Positions 1-12,490 of a stretch of 64,000 nucleotides of DNA are shown here, in pieces. Location: assembly GCA_003024785.1 (NCBI GenBank), contig PUQB01000248.1:62001-126000 (forward strand), written 5' to 3'. Every line of letters begins with the position of its first letter. Within the stretch, counting starts at the first letter, position 1. The translations under genes were made by a program, and so were the position numbers. The stretch is from Selaginella tamariscina. Taxonomy: Eukaryota; Streptophyta; Lycopodiopsida; Selaginellales; Selaginellaceae. The notes beneath the pieces are model-generated. The model was not told the origin of the DNA. It searched no databases and saw nothing but the letters and a program-made list of their open reading frames with translations.

Positions 1-2140
1 AAATTAAATAATAAATACCTTCTTTGTACATGCTTACACGCTCCACCAAATTTTCTAGTGTCTTATTTGAAGAAGAATTTTTTGACACCCGCTGATCCAT
101 CACAAACATTTGAAACGGTTTTCTGCAAATAGTAATGTTACCCCATAAAGTCTTTGAATCCAACAACAAACATCTGTAGGGCTTGTCATGATTCGTAGCA
201 TCCTCTTTATAAGGTTCAATTTGGTTCTCCATTACTGAAGGATTGCCATAAGAGAAGGCGTTATTACGATGTTCTCCTTTTTGGCGTTAGTCTTCCGATT
301 GGTTCACCCATTGGACAAGCATATCATCGTCTGTCACATGCAGATATTTGCTAACTTCCTCATATGCTGAAGTCGAAGTCCAACCCAGTTTGTGATAGTG
401 TATTCCTAACCACTCCTTGAAGTGTCTAATTGTCATCAGCTCCATTGCTTTGAGATGAAAAGAAGAGATGGGGTTGTTGCTGTAGTTTGCCATCAACTAA
501 CATATCCATCTCCTCCACTATTGTTCCATTCAACGGCTTCAACCATGGAACTTGAAATTATTATTTACATCATTTACAGCTTGAACAGACTTAGCCTTGG
601 GAGTTTTATTAAGTTTCTTTGCAAACTTTTCGAAGGGCTCCCCTTCACTTGTCTGGTTCTTCTTCAGTATTCCTCTCACAAACGATTCCATGATCCCCAC
701 CCATTTGGCAAAGACCTTGTTCTTAGGGCAAAAAATCAGCATCATCATGAACGATGTTTCCTTCCCGCCCACATGTGCAAAATCAACTGCTGTAATTTCT
801 TCAGTTCTTTACTAATGAAAAAAGTAATATATTAATATAATAGCGAGATAAATCCCGCCAAAACAATTTTCTTATCTAGTATTTTGCACTTTGTTATCTC
901 TTTGCAGTAGCTCTTTGCGGCCGCCCAAGAGTTTTCCACATGGATCGTGTGTGTTTGAACTTCTCCCATATTTTGCTGTTATAGTGATTGGTGTCAGCAG
1001 TGTCCCATTCCGTCGATAGTTTATGGCGGTTATAAGATTTGACTTAGCTAAAAACATCGATCTTTTTGTCAGCTTCTTATGAGTATACTCGGAAAGCTTT
1101 GTTGCCATCGTTCCCTTATTGTGTTCATCAAGAAGTCATTTGGTGCTGTTATCGTGTGTTGGCCGCTAATAATGTATTGATTTTTTATTCTCCGTTTGGA
1201 TTTTCGTAATATGTTTTGATGTTATTACCCACACTATCTCAGTGCCTTCTTTCTTTCATAGTATGAGCACAAAACAACATTATGTGGAGCAGTGTAAGAA
1301 TTGTCGTCCTTCATCTTCTCCATGAGCTCAACTACACGTTCCTAGTTGAGTGGCCTATAATTGAAGTTGGGGTTAGCGCTGCAATACTTAACCTTACACT
1401 CGTAAATCTTATCATCCGACATGTGGCTTATTGCAGTATAGGATGCCACTGGTGCAGCTGACAAAACGATTAATGATTTTCTTCTGCAGTTAGAATCAAC
1501 ATGTGTAAACCCTGATTGCAGTTGTTTTAGTGTTCTTGGCACACTCTTTCAACTTCCAAAGATTCCTAAACAAATTAAACGTGATCTATAAAGAACTTGG
1601 GACCAAGCCATCCTCTCAATCTCCCTAATGATGTCACTGTGTTATTCTTCAATAAGACGTGGGACAATTGTTTCACTTATGAATGTTCTGTATTATGAAG
1701 TAATATTTGTTGCGAATACACCTATTCGATGATTATTAAGATACTCGAAGTAGACATCTAATCGAATCCTCTCCATATATGGGCTTTCGTCTAATTAAAG
1801 AAGAACTCCACAATCGACATCATTAGTGAACACGTGAATGTCATAATCCACAAGTCGACAAAACCACCCGAGGTTCTTGTAGTATCTGGCGTCCTTCGAA
1901 TCTGAGAACGTGATATTAAATGAAACAAGGTATATATTTCGAGCATCGTCCAATCTCGATTTGCAGCCTGCCCTCGAGTGTTTGACTAGTGAATCTATTT
2001 TATTATTTTGCTTGTCCACCCAATGTGACAGAGGTTTGATATTAACCACATTTGATCCAATGCGCTTTCTGTTTATTTTAAAATATGGCCAAGTTGATTC
2101 CAGAATCTCCCAACCCATCTCATCTCCTCCTCGTCTTTAA
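1..2140 (-). pseudogene. Unrecognised minus-strand coding remnant
   Basis: Successive minus-strand open stretches (about 1795-2118, 1342-1542, 872-1108, 539-772, 287-496, and one from about 285 to the window edge) read like protein: balanced composition, few low-complexity runs, Trp/Tyr-rich segments such as WLGIHYHKLGW. They do not join in one frame, and clear splice sites are seen for only some gaps. I do not recognise the family. It could be a host gene with several exons, a decayed transposon gene, or an old viral insertion. The strand is supported by all the pieces being on one side. It is interrupted several times and runs off the left edge, so its true extent is unknown. Confidence 0.35.
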
Positions 2141-2989
2141 TGTCACCTCAATTCCACATTTAAATACAAAAATGATAAGTTCTTTAAGTATATATCCGAG
2201 TATAACAAATTTTGTTTTAATTCTTACCAAGAATTTAATGACGACTCCATACTAATGACTGAATCAATTCGTTTGATTAAGTCATCTCTCTGCACAATAT
2301 TACATTATGAATACAATTCATAGAAAAACACACACACACTTATATAAACCCAAATATACAAATACACTATTAAAACTTTATAGAGTCTATACATATTTTT
2401 ATCAGAAGTGCTCAGATTAATTAGATGGTGAGGAATTATAATATACAGACAAACATGTACTTATTATTAATACACTGGGACATTCACATTCACACTTCTT
2501 TGTCTTCAAGAAAAGTGGGTGGGATTAAGTGTCCAAAACTCACATTTGTGATAGTGCAAGGAACTGGTATCATTTGGTTTTAGAACTATCACAAATGTGA
2601 ACTTTAAATAATTTTACATGGTTTACTGGCTTTTATTTAGAATATTATGATAAGATTATAAAAATAAATAAAAGGAGATAACTTATATATATATATTAAT
2701 ACACACATTCACTTAGAATTTGGTGGGATTAATCCCATCACCTTTCTTTGTTTCAGAGAAAAATAAGCGAGATTAATCTCACTCACCATTTTAAGAGGCA
2801 GGGACAAGTGGTGAGATTAATTCTGCCACCACTTCCTTGCCCCCTAGAATTTGTGTTTTCGAGATAGATATATAGAAATTATAATATACAAATAAACACC
2901 GTACGTATAAATACATATGTGTGTGTGTGGGAGATACAGGTAAAAGAGTTGTGGTATTACAATAAATATTTCAAAAATACAATATATTA
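2141..2989. other. Gene-free AT-rich spacer with small palindromes
   Basis: No convincing gene. It holds a hairpin at 2540-2600 and a cluster of GATTAATC-centred palindromes between about 2722 and 2832 (for example TGGGATTAATCCCA at 2724-2737 and GAGATTAATCTC near 2771). These may be remnants of a small foldback element. Confidence 0.5.
2540..2600. repeat. Inverted repeat (16-bp arms, ~29-nt loop)
   Basis: TCACATTTGTGATAGT at 2540-2555 is matched by its exact reverse complement at 2585-2600. It would form a stable hairpin in RNA or a small cruciform in DNA. No coding context is visible. Confidence 0.7.
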
Positions 2990-4640
2990 AAGTATGACAA
3001 ACTGAACTATCGATCACGCACACCATATATATTTCAAGCATATAATAAGTAAACCTTATAATGATATAGTAATATAATTTAGATTTATTATAATTACTTA
3101 ATAATTAATGTAAATTATAAACAGGATGATGGAGAAGGTGTATAAGAAGGTCAGCAGCCAATATAAAGAAGCCCAAACCCAAACGTGAGGTCGAAGTTGC
3201 AAAGAAGGGAGGACCGTCGGATGAAGAAAGATGCTCGTTCAAGGGGTAGTGGTAAACCCGGTAAGGGTGGTAAACCTTGGAAGGGTGGTAAAACTGGTGG
3301 TAAACCTGGAAAGGGCAGGAAGCCGGGTAAGAACTGATGGTTTTACGAATTATAATAATTAATTATATATATATTATTTCTTACTTTATTTTATAATTAT
3401 AAAGTCAATAATGTACATGTATATATTCTTTATATAGACTATTTACATATGTTTTCAAAGTGTGTTTCCATATTATATATAATTATATATATTAATTTAT
3501 TTATATATACATATAAAAAGGTGTATACACATGATAATAAATGACATAGCTACATTTTTTAATAAAGACACATTTTGTCATTTTTAATAAGATTTATAAA
3601 ATGTAAAAAACTATAATGAGTTAAGCAGAGTTTCCTTTATTAATATATATATATATATATATAGAAAGAGAGAGAGAGAGAGAGTTTCAACAAAGTTTTT
3701 CAAAATTATGAAAGCAATGTGAACCGTGTGATGTGGAGACTTATTACAAAAGTTTTTTAAAATGAACTAAATTATTTAGAGAACTTCATATAACATTTAA
3801 AAATCTTTAACATAAATTTTAACCAAAATAATAGTTATTTTTAATTATTTATTTAAAACTTATTGTAATTACTATAATCCCTATAATATACATGGTTAAA
3901 GGACAGTGTTTTACAGTTAAATACTATGACTTCTGAATATGATATATGGATGTATATATGTGAGCAATGAATATTGCCATATAGAATTTACTATTTAAAA
4001 AAAAAATCATCAATAAAATATAATTAAATTATTTGAAATATTGTGTTTATAATTAAATAGTCCTGGTTGATGATATAATTTTATAAAAGGATTTTTTATG
4101 TTTTATAAAATATATTAAACTCAAACTATAAATTATAGCATACCATATATAATATAATAACTTCATATAATATTTAAAAATGTTTAATATAAATTTTAAC
4201 TAAGAATTGATTATTATTAAGTATTTGTTTATAATTTATTATTTTATTCATTTAAAATAGAATAAAATGAGAATAAATGATATGAATATATATATAATGA
4301 AACAAAATAAATCTACTTTATAAATAAGAAATTGTTAGTAATTATTATAATCTTATAAATAACTATAATATACATGTTTAAAGGACAGTGTTTTAAAGTT
4401 AAATACTAAGACTTTTGAATATGATACTGTACGTGAACCATTAATCAATATTAGAAAACAACGTCTTGAACAAACAATAAAGGTAAATTAAATTAGGAAG
4501 AAAAGTATTTTCATTAATAAAAAGGCTTTATTATATTATCTGATAGAAAGTATATTTTATAGAATCTTTATAGGGCCAAAATTTAATATATTTAATAACT
4601 TTGTGAAACTTTCTTAAATAAATTCAAAAGTGATAGACAT
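2990..4640 (+). repeat. Duplicated SPB1-tail / upstream block, copy A
   Basis: This block recurs in the same orientation at about 18245-19927, in the same order: an AAAGTATGACAAACTGAACT segment, the SPB1 terminal exon, then AT-rich DNA with two internal copies of a motif starting AAAGGACAGTGTTTT (near 3900 and 4380; in copy B near 19198 and 19606). Both copies carry the internal repeat, so it predates the block duplication. A further relative lies inverted at 47570-48290. In copy A the block leads directly into an LRR-Roc-COR gene. Apart from the SPB1 exon it shows no coding sequence. Confidence 0.8.
3125..3337 (+). pseudogene. SPB1-type rRNA methyltransferase, last exon, copy A
   Basis: An acceptor-like ATAAACAG precedes a stretch encoding the C-terminal tail typical of SPB1/FTSJ3 pre-rRNA 2'-O-methyltransferases: MMEKVYKK, then KKPKPKREVEVAKKG, a RRMKKDARSRG-like core and a Gly/Lys-rich end (GGKPWKGGK, KPGKN) before TGA at 3335-3337. 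The family acts in the nucleolus during large-subunit maturation, and this tail is its basic RNA-binding end. The part corresponding to GVRVKSAGKGKVLVD in copy B is missing here, and the frame shifts at least twice. No upstream SPB1 exons lie in the preceding 3 kb, so this is an isolated exon carried along by duplication, not a working gene. Confidence 0.7.
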
Positions 4641-4902
4641 CCTGCATTTATTTAAACTTCATTTAAATTTTTTATTATATTCTCGTTAACAAATTAAATA
4701 TAAAGAAAATTATTAATTTATTTAAATTCTTTTTCATATAAATCTTGAATGAAAACATTATTATTATTATTATTAATTAATAAATGCTTATCAGGAGTGA
4801 ACATTAAATAAAAACATTATTATTATTATTATTCATTGTTGACTTCTTTTATTCTTTCTTTCTTCCTTATCAAACCTCTAGAACAGAGTTTGACATGTTC
4901 TA

Positions 4903-7900
4903 ATGGAGCCATTGTCCGACCAAGAGCTCTACGATCTGTCAAAAGGAAGCACTTTCTACCACATCTTTGTTAGCAACAGCAATGTAGTGGAAGTGAAATC
5001 AGCTGAGGATGTCGAGGATGCACTGTCCAAACACCAAACAGTAGTGCTCATGTTTGAAGAAACCCCAATCTCACGAATCTCGACAGCATTCCTCTCATAG
5101 TCAAGCACCTGACCTTAGACTACATAGTTGACAAGCACAACTGGTATGGTGATTTTATGTATGCATATGCACATAGGATGAAACATCTCGAGACACTCTG
5201 GATTGGGTATGTCCAAAATTTCAATTGGCTCCATGAGCTAGACAAGCTCAGATGTCTACGCATCGAGGTAAGTAAAGACGCTGCTCAGGCTTTTTTCACT
5301 GCACTAAGGGATTCAAAGTGTGTTATCGAGGAGCTTCAACTCAATAATATGTTCCTCAATCACAACTGGCCGGATAATGACGAGCTCCTGGATGCAATTG
5401 TGTCCATGACTTCTCTAAGGAGGCTCTGTATAGGAGAGATAGGGGTCGGGAAAGAGGTTTTGTTTAACCATCTCACCTCTCCACGGTGTAACATATACGA
5501 CCTGGAAATTCAAAGGGTGGCGAACAGTTACCCTGATCTGGCAAATGTTCTCAGGCATCCTGACTGTACATTGCGAATCTTAAGGGCTCGACACTGGGGC
5601 GAGAAAACTGAAGGGTACAGGCAATTTCTAGACGCCCTGAAATGTAGCAAACTGCAACATTTATCTTTATTCACTAGGGATGATGATTTTGTTGAAGGGT
5701 TGGAAACAACATTGCACAAGGATGATCTAAAGCTCACATCACTCTTCTTAGATACCTCTCATCGTCTTGATATGGAGTCGTTGCTCAGTTCCAAGTTGAC
5801 GCATCTCAGATTGTACATCTACTCCGGCCAGTTCTTGCTCGATAGCTCGCAACGTTTTGAGCGAGCTATATCGACTTCAAGGCTGAGACATCTTACTGTC
5901 AGTGGAACACATTTGGTGCCGCTTGGAGAACAACGGAAGCTTGTGGATTTCTTGAACAGGAATATCGATTGTCCATTGGTGACATTGGACCTTCATGAGT
6001 GGCAGTCTCAAGTGTTACACCAAAGCTGTTTGCAAATCTTGAAGCGGAACAAACTCTATCGAGAAGGAGGTCTTTTGGAAGGAGGCGTAACTGCACCTTC
6101 AAATGCTAAGCTTTTTATCTGCGGAGACACTGGAGTAGGGAAGACAACCATTAGGAAGAACCTTGCCAGAAGGGTTGGATCCCCAGCATTTTCCAGTCAT
6201 CAAAGTCGACTTATGGCATAGAGCTTCAAGCTTTATGCTTTACAGATAAGAAGTTGATTGTGTGTGACTTAGCTGGCCAATCTGAGTACCATACATTTCA
6301 TCACTACTTTGTAAGAGGCAGTGATAAAGATTTGTTTCTCCTCGTTTGTAGGGCTCCTACAGCTGCAGACGATCCAGCAGAGTTAGAAAAACAACTCAAA
6401 TACTGGCTGAGATTCATTGTTGCACATCGTTCCTTGTCCGACCAGAGGCCAAGAGTATTGATACTTCTCAATTACTTTCCCGCTAGCGAGAGGCCAAACA
6501 ATATCACAAGTACAACGATGAAAGGGCTCGCATTGATCCGATGTGGAGCAGTAATCCAAGAGTACTCGCAGTGCATTGACTTTGGGGATACAGAAAGCAT
6601 TAGTGTATATGGAATTGTGGCTAGAAAAATCAACCAAGTCAGACAACTCAAAGGAGCATTGGAGAGAGCCTTGGGAGGAGTGTTGGAGAAGAGACCAAAA
6701 GTTCCATCAGTTTGCAATCGCATCATGAATCAGTTGAATGCTACACAGCAACCCAAGGTGGTGTCACTTGAGAGAAGTTCAGGAACATGTACAACATGAG
6801 AAACTTCAAGGAAATCCGGTTTAAGGCATGTCTCATGCATCTTCACGATAGTGGAGAACTGGTCTACTTTGAAGATGACACACCAGACGAGACACAACAG
6901 TTTGTTGTCCTGGATGTTCAGTGGTTCTTGCGAGATGTTATTGGTGTTTTTCTGCCTCGGTTAGGAAGGAACTTGAATGACGCACGACCTCCGGCAGTGC
7001 AGCCCATCATGAGTGTTCGTGCAAAACTCGCAACCTGGTGTGAAGAAACTCACATTCCTTACATACTGTCTTCACTTCAGAAGCTAGGTGTGGTGCTACC
7101 AAACCAGGGGGAAACTCATGTTACGATCTTGCCTTTGTTGAAAGAAACTCTCCAGCAATGGCAGCAAGAACGTGGGAGGCCCGGGGTCAGCAGCTACTGT
7201 TTCTGGGGAAGGAGATTCGATTGCAAACACTCTGAGACAACAATTCTGCCATCTGGGATCTTCAACATGCTTCAAGTGACACTTGCAGGTATGTTTTCTC
7301 AACATAGGGTTGGACAAGGCTGGCTGTACCTGGTGGAGAACAGAATCCATGTGATTGTCAAGATTGGAGGCAGCAGAGGAGAATGGTATGATATGCATTG
7401 GGTCGATGTACTTGTTCGAATACCATTCGACTGTGAGACGTACCTACTGGAGCAAGCCGAGAACCTTTTCCAGCGCGTGAACCTGTGCATTGCTGAAGTT
7501 TGTGGAGCTCCGAACTGGGATGTCCTGCACTGGAACTGGAAGAGAAAGTCATCAGGCCGCAACGAATTGAGAGCAACTTAAGTTCAAGATTTGAGGATGT
7601 GTGCCCACTAGTCTCACTTGTTGAAGAGCTCAACATGGATGGTCGTACTTTGCTCTATGAACATACTTGGCCAAGTTTGCAGAGTAATCCAATCTATGAG
7701 CTCTTGTTGCCGAGTGAACGGGATAAATACTTTGCAGCACAGCAGGCAACCTGAATGTCATCGGGTTCAAGGTACAAGAGTGTTTAAATGCAACAACTAG
7801 TGACAGTGAGCATAGTACCACGGATGGTACCAGTGAGTTAACCATTGGTGTACTCAAACGGATGGAGTCCAACATAGTGAGGCAGATAAGAACTTCAGAA

Positions 7901-8518
7901 GCCAGGATAACAAGCGAGATTCACAGACTGGAGTTGGTTGTCAAGAAACAAGTGGATGTTGTACACATGCAATTAGGTGAGATTCTCTCTAAGCTCATGC
8001 TCCATATGGACTTTGAGGCACCTAAGTACCCATACATAACAGACGAGAACAACTTCCTCCAGAAGCTGTCTCAATCTGCATTCGGTTCAACTCTGAGACT
8101 TCATTTCTTATGTGAAAGCCACCAGCGTTGTCATCCAGTGGAGAACCAACGAGGTATTGAAATCACTGTAAGTCCGGAGTGGTTGAAGAAAGCAGCTCCA
8201 GTATTAGTTCCAGCACTCAGAATTATGTTCTTTGCACTCAAGGTGGTCGCCATTGCGCGGTTTGGTGTAGCCATTCCATCTCCGGCATCTGCATTTCCCA
8301 AGGGTCTCAAGGATGCAGAAATTCAAGCAGTAGTGGAGGCAGTGTTTGGCAACGTTGATAAACACCTCAAGTCTGGATTTCCCACGAGAGACGAGCTGAA
8401 AGAGTTTCATAAATCTCTTGATATGTTTTTGAAGGGAAGGGATCTGGAGCATGACTTGGGGTTACGTAGGAGAATACAGAATGGGCGACATGTTTGGCTG
8501 TGCCAACAACATCAATGA
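4903..8518 (+). pseudogene. LRR-Roc-COR (ROCO-type) GTPase gene, copy A
   Basis: This is the most complete of five copies here. From the ATG at 4903 it encodes an N-terminal block (MEPLSDQELYDLSKGS), ribonuclease-inhibitor-like leucine-rich repeats (about 5060-6000), a Roc GTPase domain with P-loop GDTGVGKTT (6123-6149) and switch II DLAGQ (6266-6280), a COR domain (about 6790-7560; KACLMHLHDSGELVYF), a helical segment (from about 7860) and a C-terminal block (ENQRGIEITVSPEWLKKAAP) resembling plant ROCO proteins. There is no kinase domain. The usual THxD-type G4 motif is replaced by LLNYFPAS. Against its sister copies the frame shifts by 1-2 nt near 5060, 6177, 6775, 7530 and 7745; otherwise frames are open. 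No introns are evident. In other organisms ROCO proteins signal as dimeric GTPases; the role here is unknown. Either a recent pseudogene or a gene with assembly indels. Confidence 0.8.
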
Positions 8519-10309
8519 TTGTTATGTATATTTCTGCCTTTCAATAACTAGCTTCTATGTACTTACTTGAATCCACGTGTATGTTTGTATGTATATACAT
8601 ATAGATGTGTGTGTGTGCGTACAAATAAATACACAGAATGCTGGAACCCATAGATACAAACTGGCTCCACGAAACTTCTTTTCTCCGTATTTCTTGTTGA
8701 GATTGTTGAGTTCTGTAAGGCAATATTGTAATATATTATAATTATATATTATTGCATATATACATTTAATATGCATATACATATTTGGAATCGGGTTATA
8801 TATGTGTGTATGTATGTATGCATAAACACATCTTACATGTATCTGTATGTATGTATACTTTCACTGAACTCGAGATTTACACTTTGCGATCTATTACTTT
8901 ACACGCAACCACATATACATACACATACATACTTATACGGGATCGAGTTGCGTGTGTTGTATAGACACATGCTGTATATGAAATGACACTTTAATAATTT
9001 GGTTCTCGACGTTTGATCTCCGTACTGAAGGATGACGTATGGATCCTGTTTCGACATCCATTATGTGTCCTTGAGATTCTTCCCCACCAACAACTAGACA
9101 AAGACAAAGCAAAATTAATTAACGGATTAATTAAACAATAGTGCATGTTTGCTACTTTAACATGTGTATACAATAATGTGTATCAAAAGGTATATAGATA
9201 TAACATACCACCAACCACTAAACAAAAATCAAATGCACAAAAAAGTGAAGAAGAAAAATTCAATGTGATTGAGTAGAATGAGTTTTATATTAATGTTGAC
9301 TTGACTTTGTTGTCTTTAATCGTTATTTGCCCTAATAGAAAAGGTTCCTTAGTTGTTTACAAAAATTAAACTTATTACATAGGTGTATATATCTAAAGAA
9401 TGTTTGGTTTACCATATTCATGTATTTTGTTATTTCCGTAATTGATTTGAATTTTTAAATTTTATCAATGGGTTTGCCTAGTCCATACTAAAGCATCTTT
9501 ATAATCTACCTTATAAAATTCATTCAATATTTCATCTTTTACAAGTTCTAAAGCCCAATTAAATAACTGTATAATAAACCGTAATATCGTTATAAATAAA
9601 TAATATTTTAAATTTTTTATAATGACTAATTAAACATTAATAATAATTTAATATTAATTATTATATAACAAGGTATTAGAAAGCATATTTATTATATATT
9701 TGTTAAATGGTGCAATTTTTTCTAAACTTTGACACCCGTATTTTCTAGTTGGTTGTCTAGAATCACTTCGTTTCCCTTTCTCAAATATCTACAATAATTA
9801 TATATATTAAATCATGTATATGCATTAACCCCAAAGATCCTTTTAATTCATATTCTCTAAATGCATATAAAATTATTTAAATAATTAAATTAATTAATTA
9901 ACATTAAGGAAGAGAAGTTAGATTGTGAAAACTAACCCTTTTTCTTATTGCCTTCAGTCCTGTGTTAATTCCGTTGCACACTAAGACTATATACTAATTT
10001 AAAATCTTCTTTAAGTACTTTCATAAACTAATGTAAATGCTAATAATTCTGTAGTTACATTGAAAAAAACATTATAATAATATATAATATATAATATATT
10101 GTTACAAAAATTCCTCCGTTTTTTTTAAACTAAGAACAACAATATAAAACGAAGACAATAAGTTAAGGTTTAATACACATTATTAGTGAGGTGTCCCAGA
10201 GAATATTCTCAAGGAATTCTTTTCATGAATATGTTCATTTGTATGTATGTATGTGTTCATTTCTCATTTATGGCATTTTAAATCTTCATGTTATTCTTTT
10301 CTTTGTCAG
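8519..10309 (+). other. Gene-free 3' flank of ROCO copy A
   Basis: AT-rich DNA with TATG/GT microsatellites. Much of it recurs inverted at about 49750-51370 (flank of copy D) and directly at about 56986-58480 (flank of copy E). A short conserved stretch at about 9010-9075 (reading ISVLKDDVWILFRHP) appears in all three flanks, but no splice signals make it a clear exon. Confidence 0.6.
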
Positions 10310-10363
10310 GTGCAAGAGTTCAAAGTGAAGAATATCTGCAAGGAACGACAGGAGTGTAGCCAG
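10310..10363 (+). CDS. Candidate 54-nt internal exon, copy A
   Basis: A 54-nt open segment (VQEFKVKNICKERQECSQ) lies between a pyrimidine-rich acceptor (TTCTTTTCTTTGTCAG) and a GT donor followed by a GT microsatellite. The counterpart at 49682-49735 on the minus strand differs at only a few positions (MQEFKVKNICKERQDCSQ) and keeps both splice dinucleotides. I do not recognise the gene, and no partner exons could be placed. It is absent from the flank of copy E. It may be a relic exon of a gene that was duplicated and shredded with the ROCO units. Confidence 0.4.
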
Positions 10364-12490
10364 GTGATTGTGTGTGTGTGTGTGTGTGGTGTGTGTATGT
10401 GTGTGGTGTGTTGGATGTGGGTACACTAACGATATATGCTTGTATAATAGTGATAGTACGCAAATCATACATGTTTATAAGTGATCAGGATTTACGCATA
10501 TTAACATTCTTCAATATAAAACAGTTAAATGAGAAAGTTTAAGAAAAAAATTCTTAAATATTAATTAAAATTTTAAATGTTAATGATAAATTAAAAGTCT
10601 TAAAATTATATATAATATTTATTTTAGATTCTTATATATTTATTATATATTGCATAAATAACTTCATTAAACTACTTTAAAACTTAACCATTTTGTGAGA
10701 CTTGGAGTTTGACCTGTTATAATTGAATCTATTAAACACTTCCAGTTAACTGTGTACTTTGTTAAGTATGTTGCTGATAATTGTAATTATACAAACATTC
10801 TCATGTTTACACAGCGCCTTTAATAACAATACAGTTTGTCATTATATAAATAATAACAATAATAATAATAATTACGTAATAAATTACTAAAGATTTTATT
10901 TTTTTCTTTTGCTTATTAATAATTAAAACACATGGAAATTCACTCAGGGGTGTAACTCTCAATTATGTTTTAATAAAATATCACTTTCATTATCTTTGAT
11001 TTGAAATTAGTTTGAACAAAAATTAATAAATGAATTTTAAAATGGATGACTATATTATTTGTATAAGTGAATGACAAATAGGTGCATCTTATATAATTAT
11101 TCATATTTAGTATGTATATATATATAATAAGCATATATTCACATCACATATATATAGATAATATATCTCTAAACTGCACATGTGTGTATATACATGATTA
11201 TGATCATACATATGCATATATAAATAGCTTATGTCTTTTAAGTACAGTGTTTAAGTTATTGTTATATTAATAATATAGCAATCAAAGATAAATAAGAATT
11301 TATATCTGTAACATTCCATTGTACTGTATAATATAAATTATATGTTTAATTAACCTATGATCAATTATTTTTAAGATTAACATCTAAAATTAATTTTACA
11401 TTATCTATTTCTTTATTAACTGTTTTTATAAGCACATTGATAGGTTTAATTTTATGTATACAGTTAGAGATCTGTGTATGCGATCTCTCTCTCTCTCTCT
11501 ATTTATCTATCTATATAATACATCATATAAAGACAGTATGTATATGTGTGGGTGTGAAGGCATACACACACACTTTAACGGTTTGTTAAATATCTACAAT
11601 ACTGAAAATTTGCTTTTATAAAACACTGCATTATTAATAATAATAGTAATATCAAAATTAATAACAATAAGCCTATATTCAGAATCAATCAGCAATTAAT
11701 AGTCCACTTTGTGCTGATTTTTTTTTTTTAATTTCTTTTTGAAAAACTTAACTTGATACCAATTTTTTTAATGAAATACTGAAAAAGAACTGAGGATATA
11801 TCTGGCAAATATTCATTGTTATTCTTTAATTTAAAATGATTTTTAACCAATAAAATTAATATTAAGTAATCAGCAGTGAGTCCGTGACAGTGGGTAGAAC
11901 TTATAACTAAGCATGTTTGTAAGTGTACAGCTCGGACTTCACTTACTTCCTTCAGCTTCTCTACTAGCTCTAGCTATGACTCCACCTTGTTAACGTAGAG
12001 TATTTGTACATAGTTCTTTGTATGTAGATGATGTATCTTAACATAATATATTCACGTGTGCGGTGTGTGTGTGATATAGATCTGTGATATCGGAGTACAA
12101 TGACAATTTTATATGTTTAATTTTGTTTTTCAAATTATACACTATGGATCATGTAATTTGTTTAATATTTGATAAAACTAGCTTCAAATATAATCAAATA
12201 TAACAAATCGTTCGATAAAAAAATATCTGACGGTTTAAATTCCCTACGAATGGATCAACGGCTTATAATCAATTGTACTGCACTGTAAGATTTATTAATC
12301 AAATTGATTAGTAGCAGTACTAATACAGTGCAATCATAGCTTAAAAAAAAATTAGTGAATTAAAGATAACCCAGAAAAAACATATATATGTATCAATTAT
12401 ATTTACATAACGCATATATAAGGCATATAGACACATATCTACTCGTCGACGTATAAACTTACCCGATATCATTGAGGTCGCATTAAGAAT
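10364..12490. other. Gene-free AT-rich spacer
   Basis: Low-complexity AT-rich DNA with GT, CT and CACG microsatellites. Large parts resemble about 59870-61900, with the 12060-12260 stretch resembling 58600-58720, so this is duplicated flank in a different order. An imperfect inverted repeat with arms TGCACTGTA / TACAGTGCA lies at about 12279-12332. No coding or RNA gene is seen. Confidence 0.6.

Noticed and set aside
8541-8990. Short ORFs over TATG/GT/CA microsatellites, here and near 12680-12940 and 13270-13490
   Set aside because: They encode simple Tyr/Val/Cys or His/Thr repeats and vary between duplicated flanks.
9010-9110. Exon reading ISVLKDDVWILFRHP in the ROCO flanks
   Set aside because: Similar in three copies, but without paired splice sites or a start codon; similarity may just reflect recent duplication.
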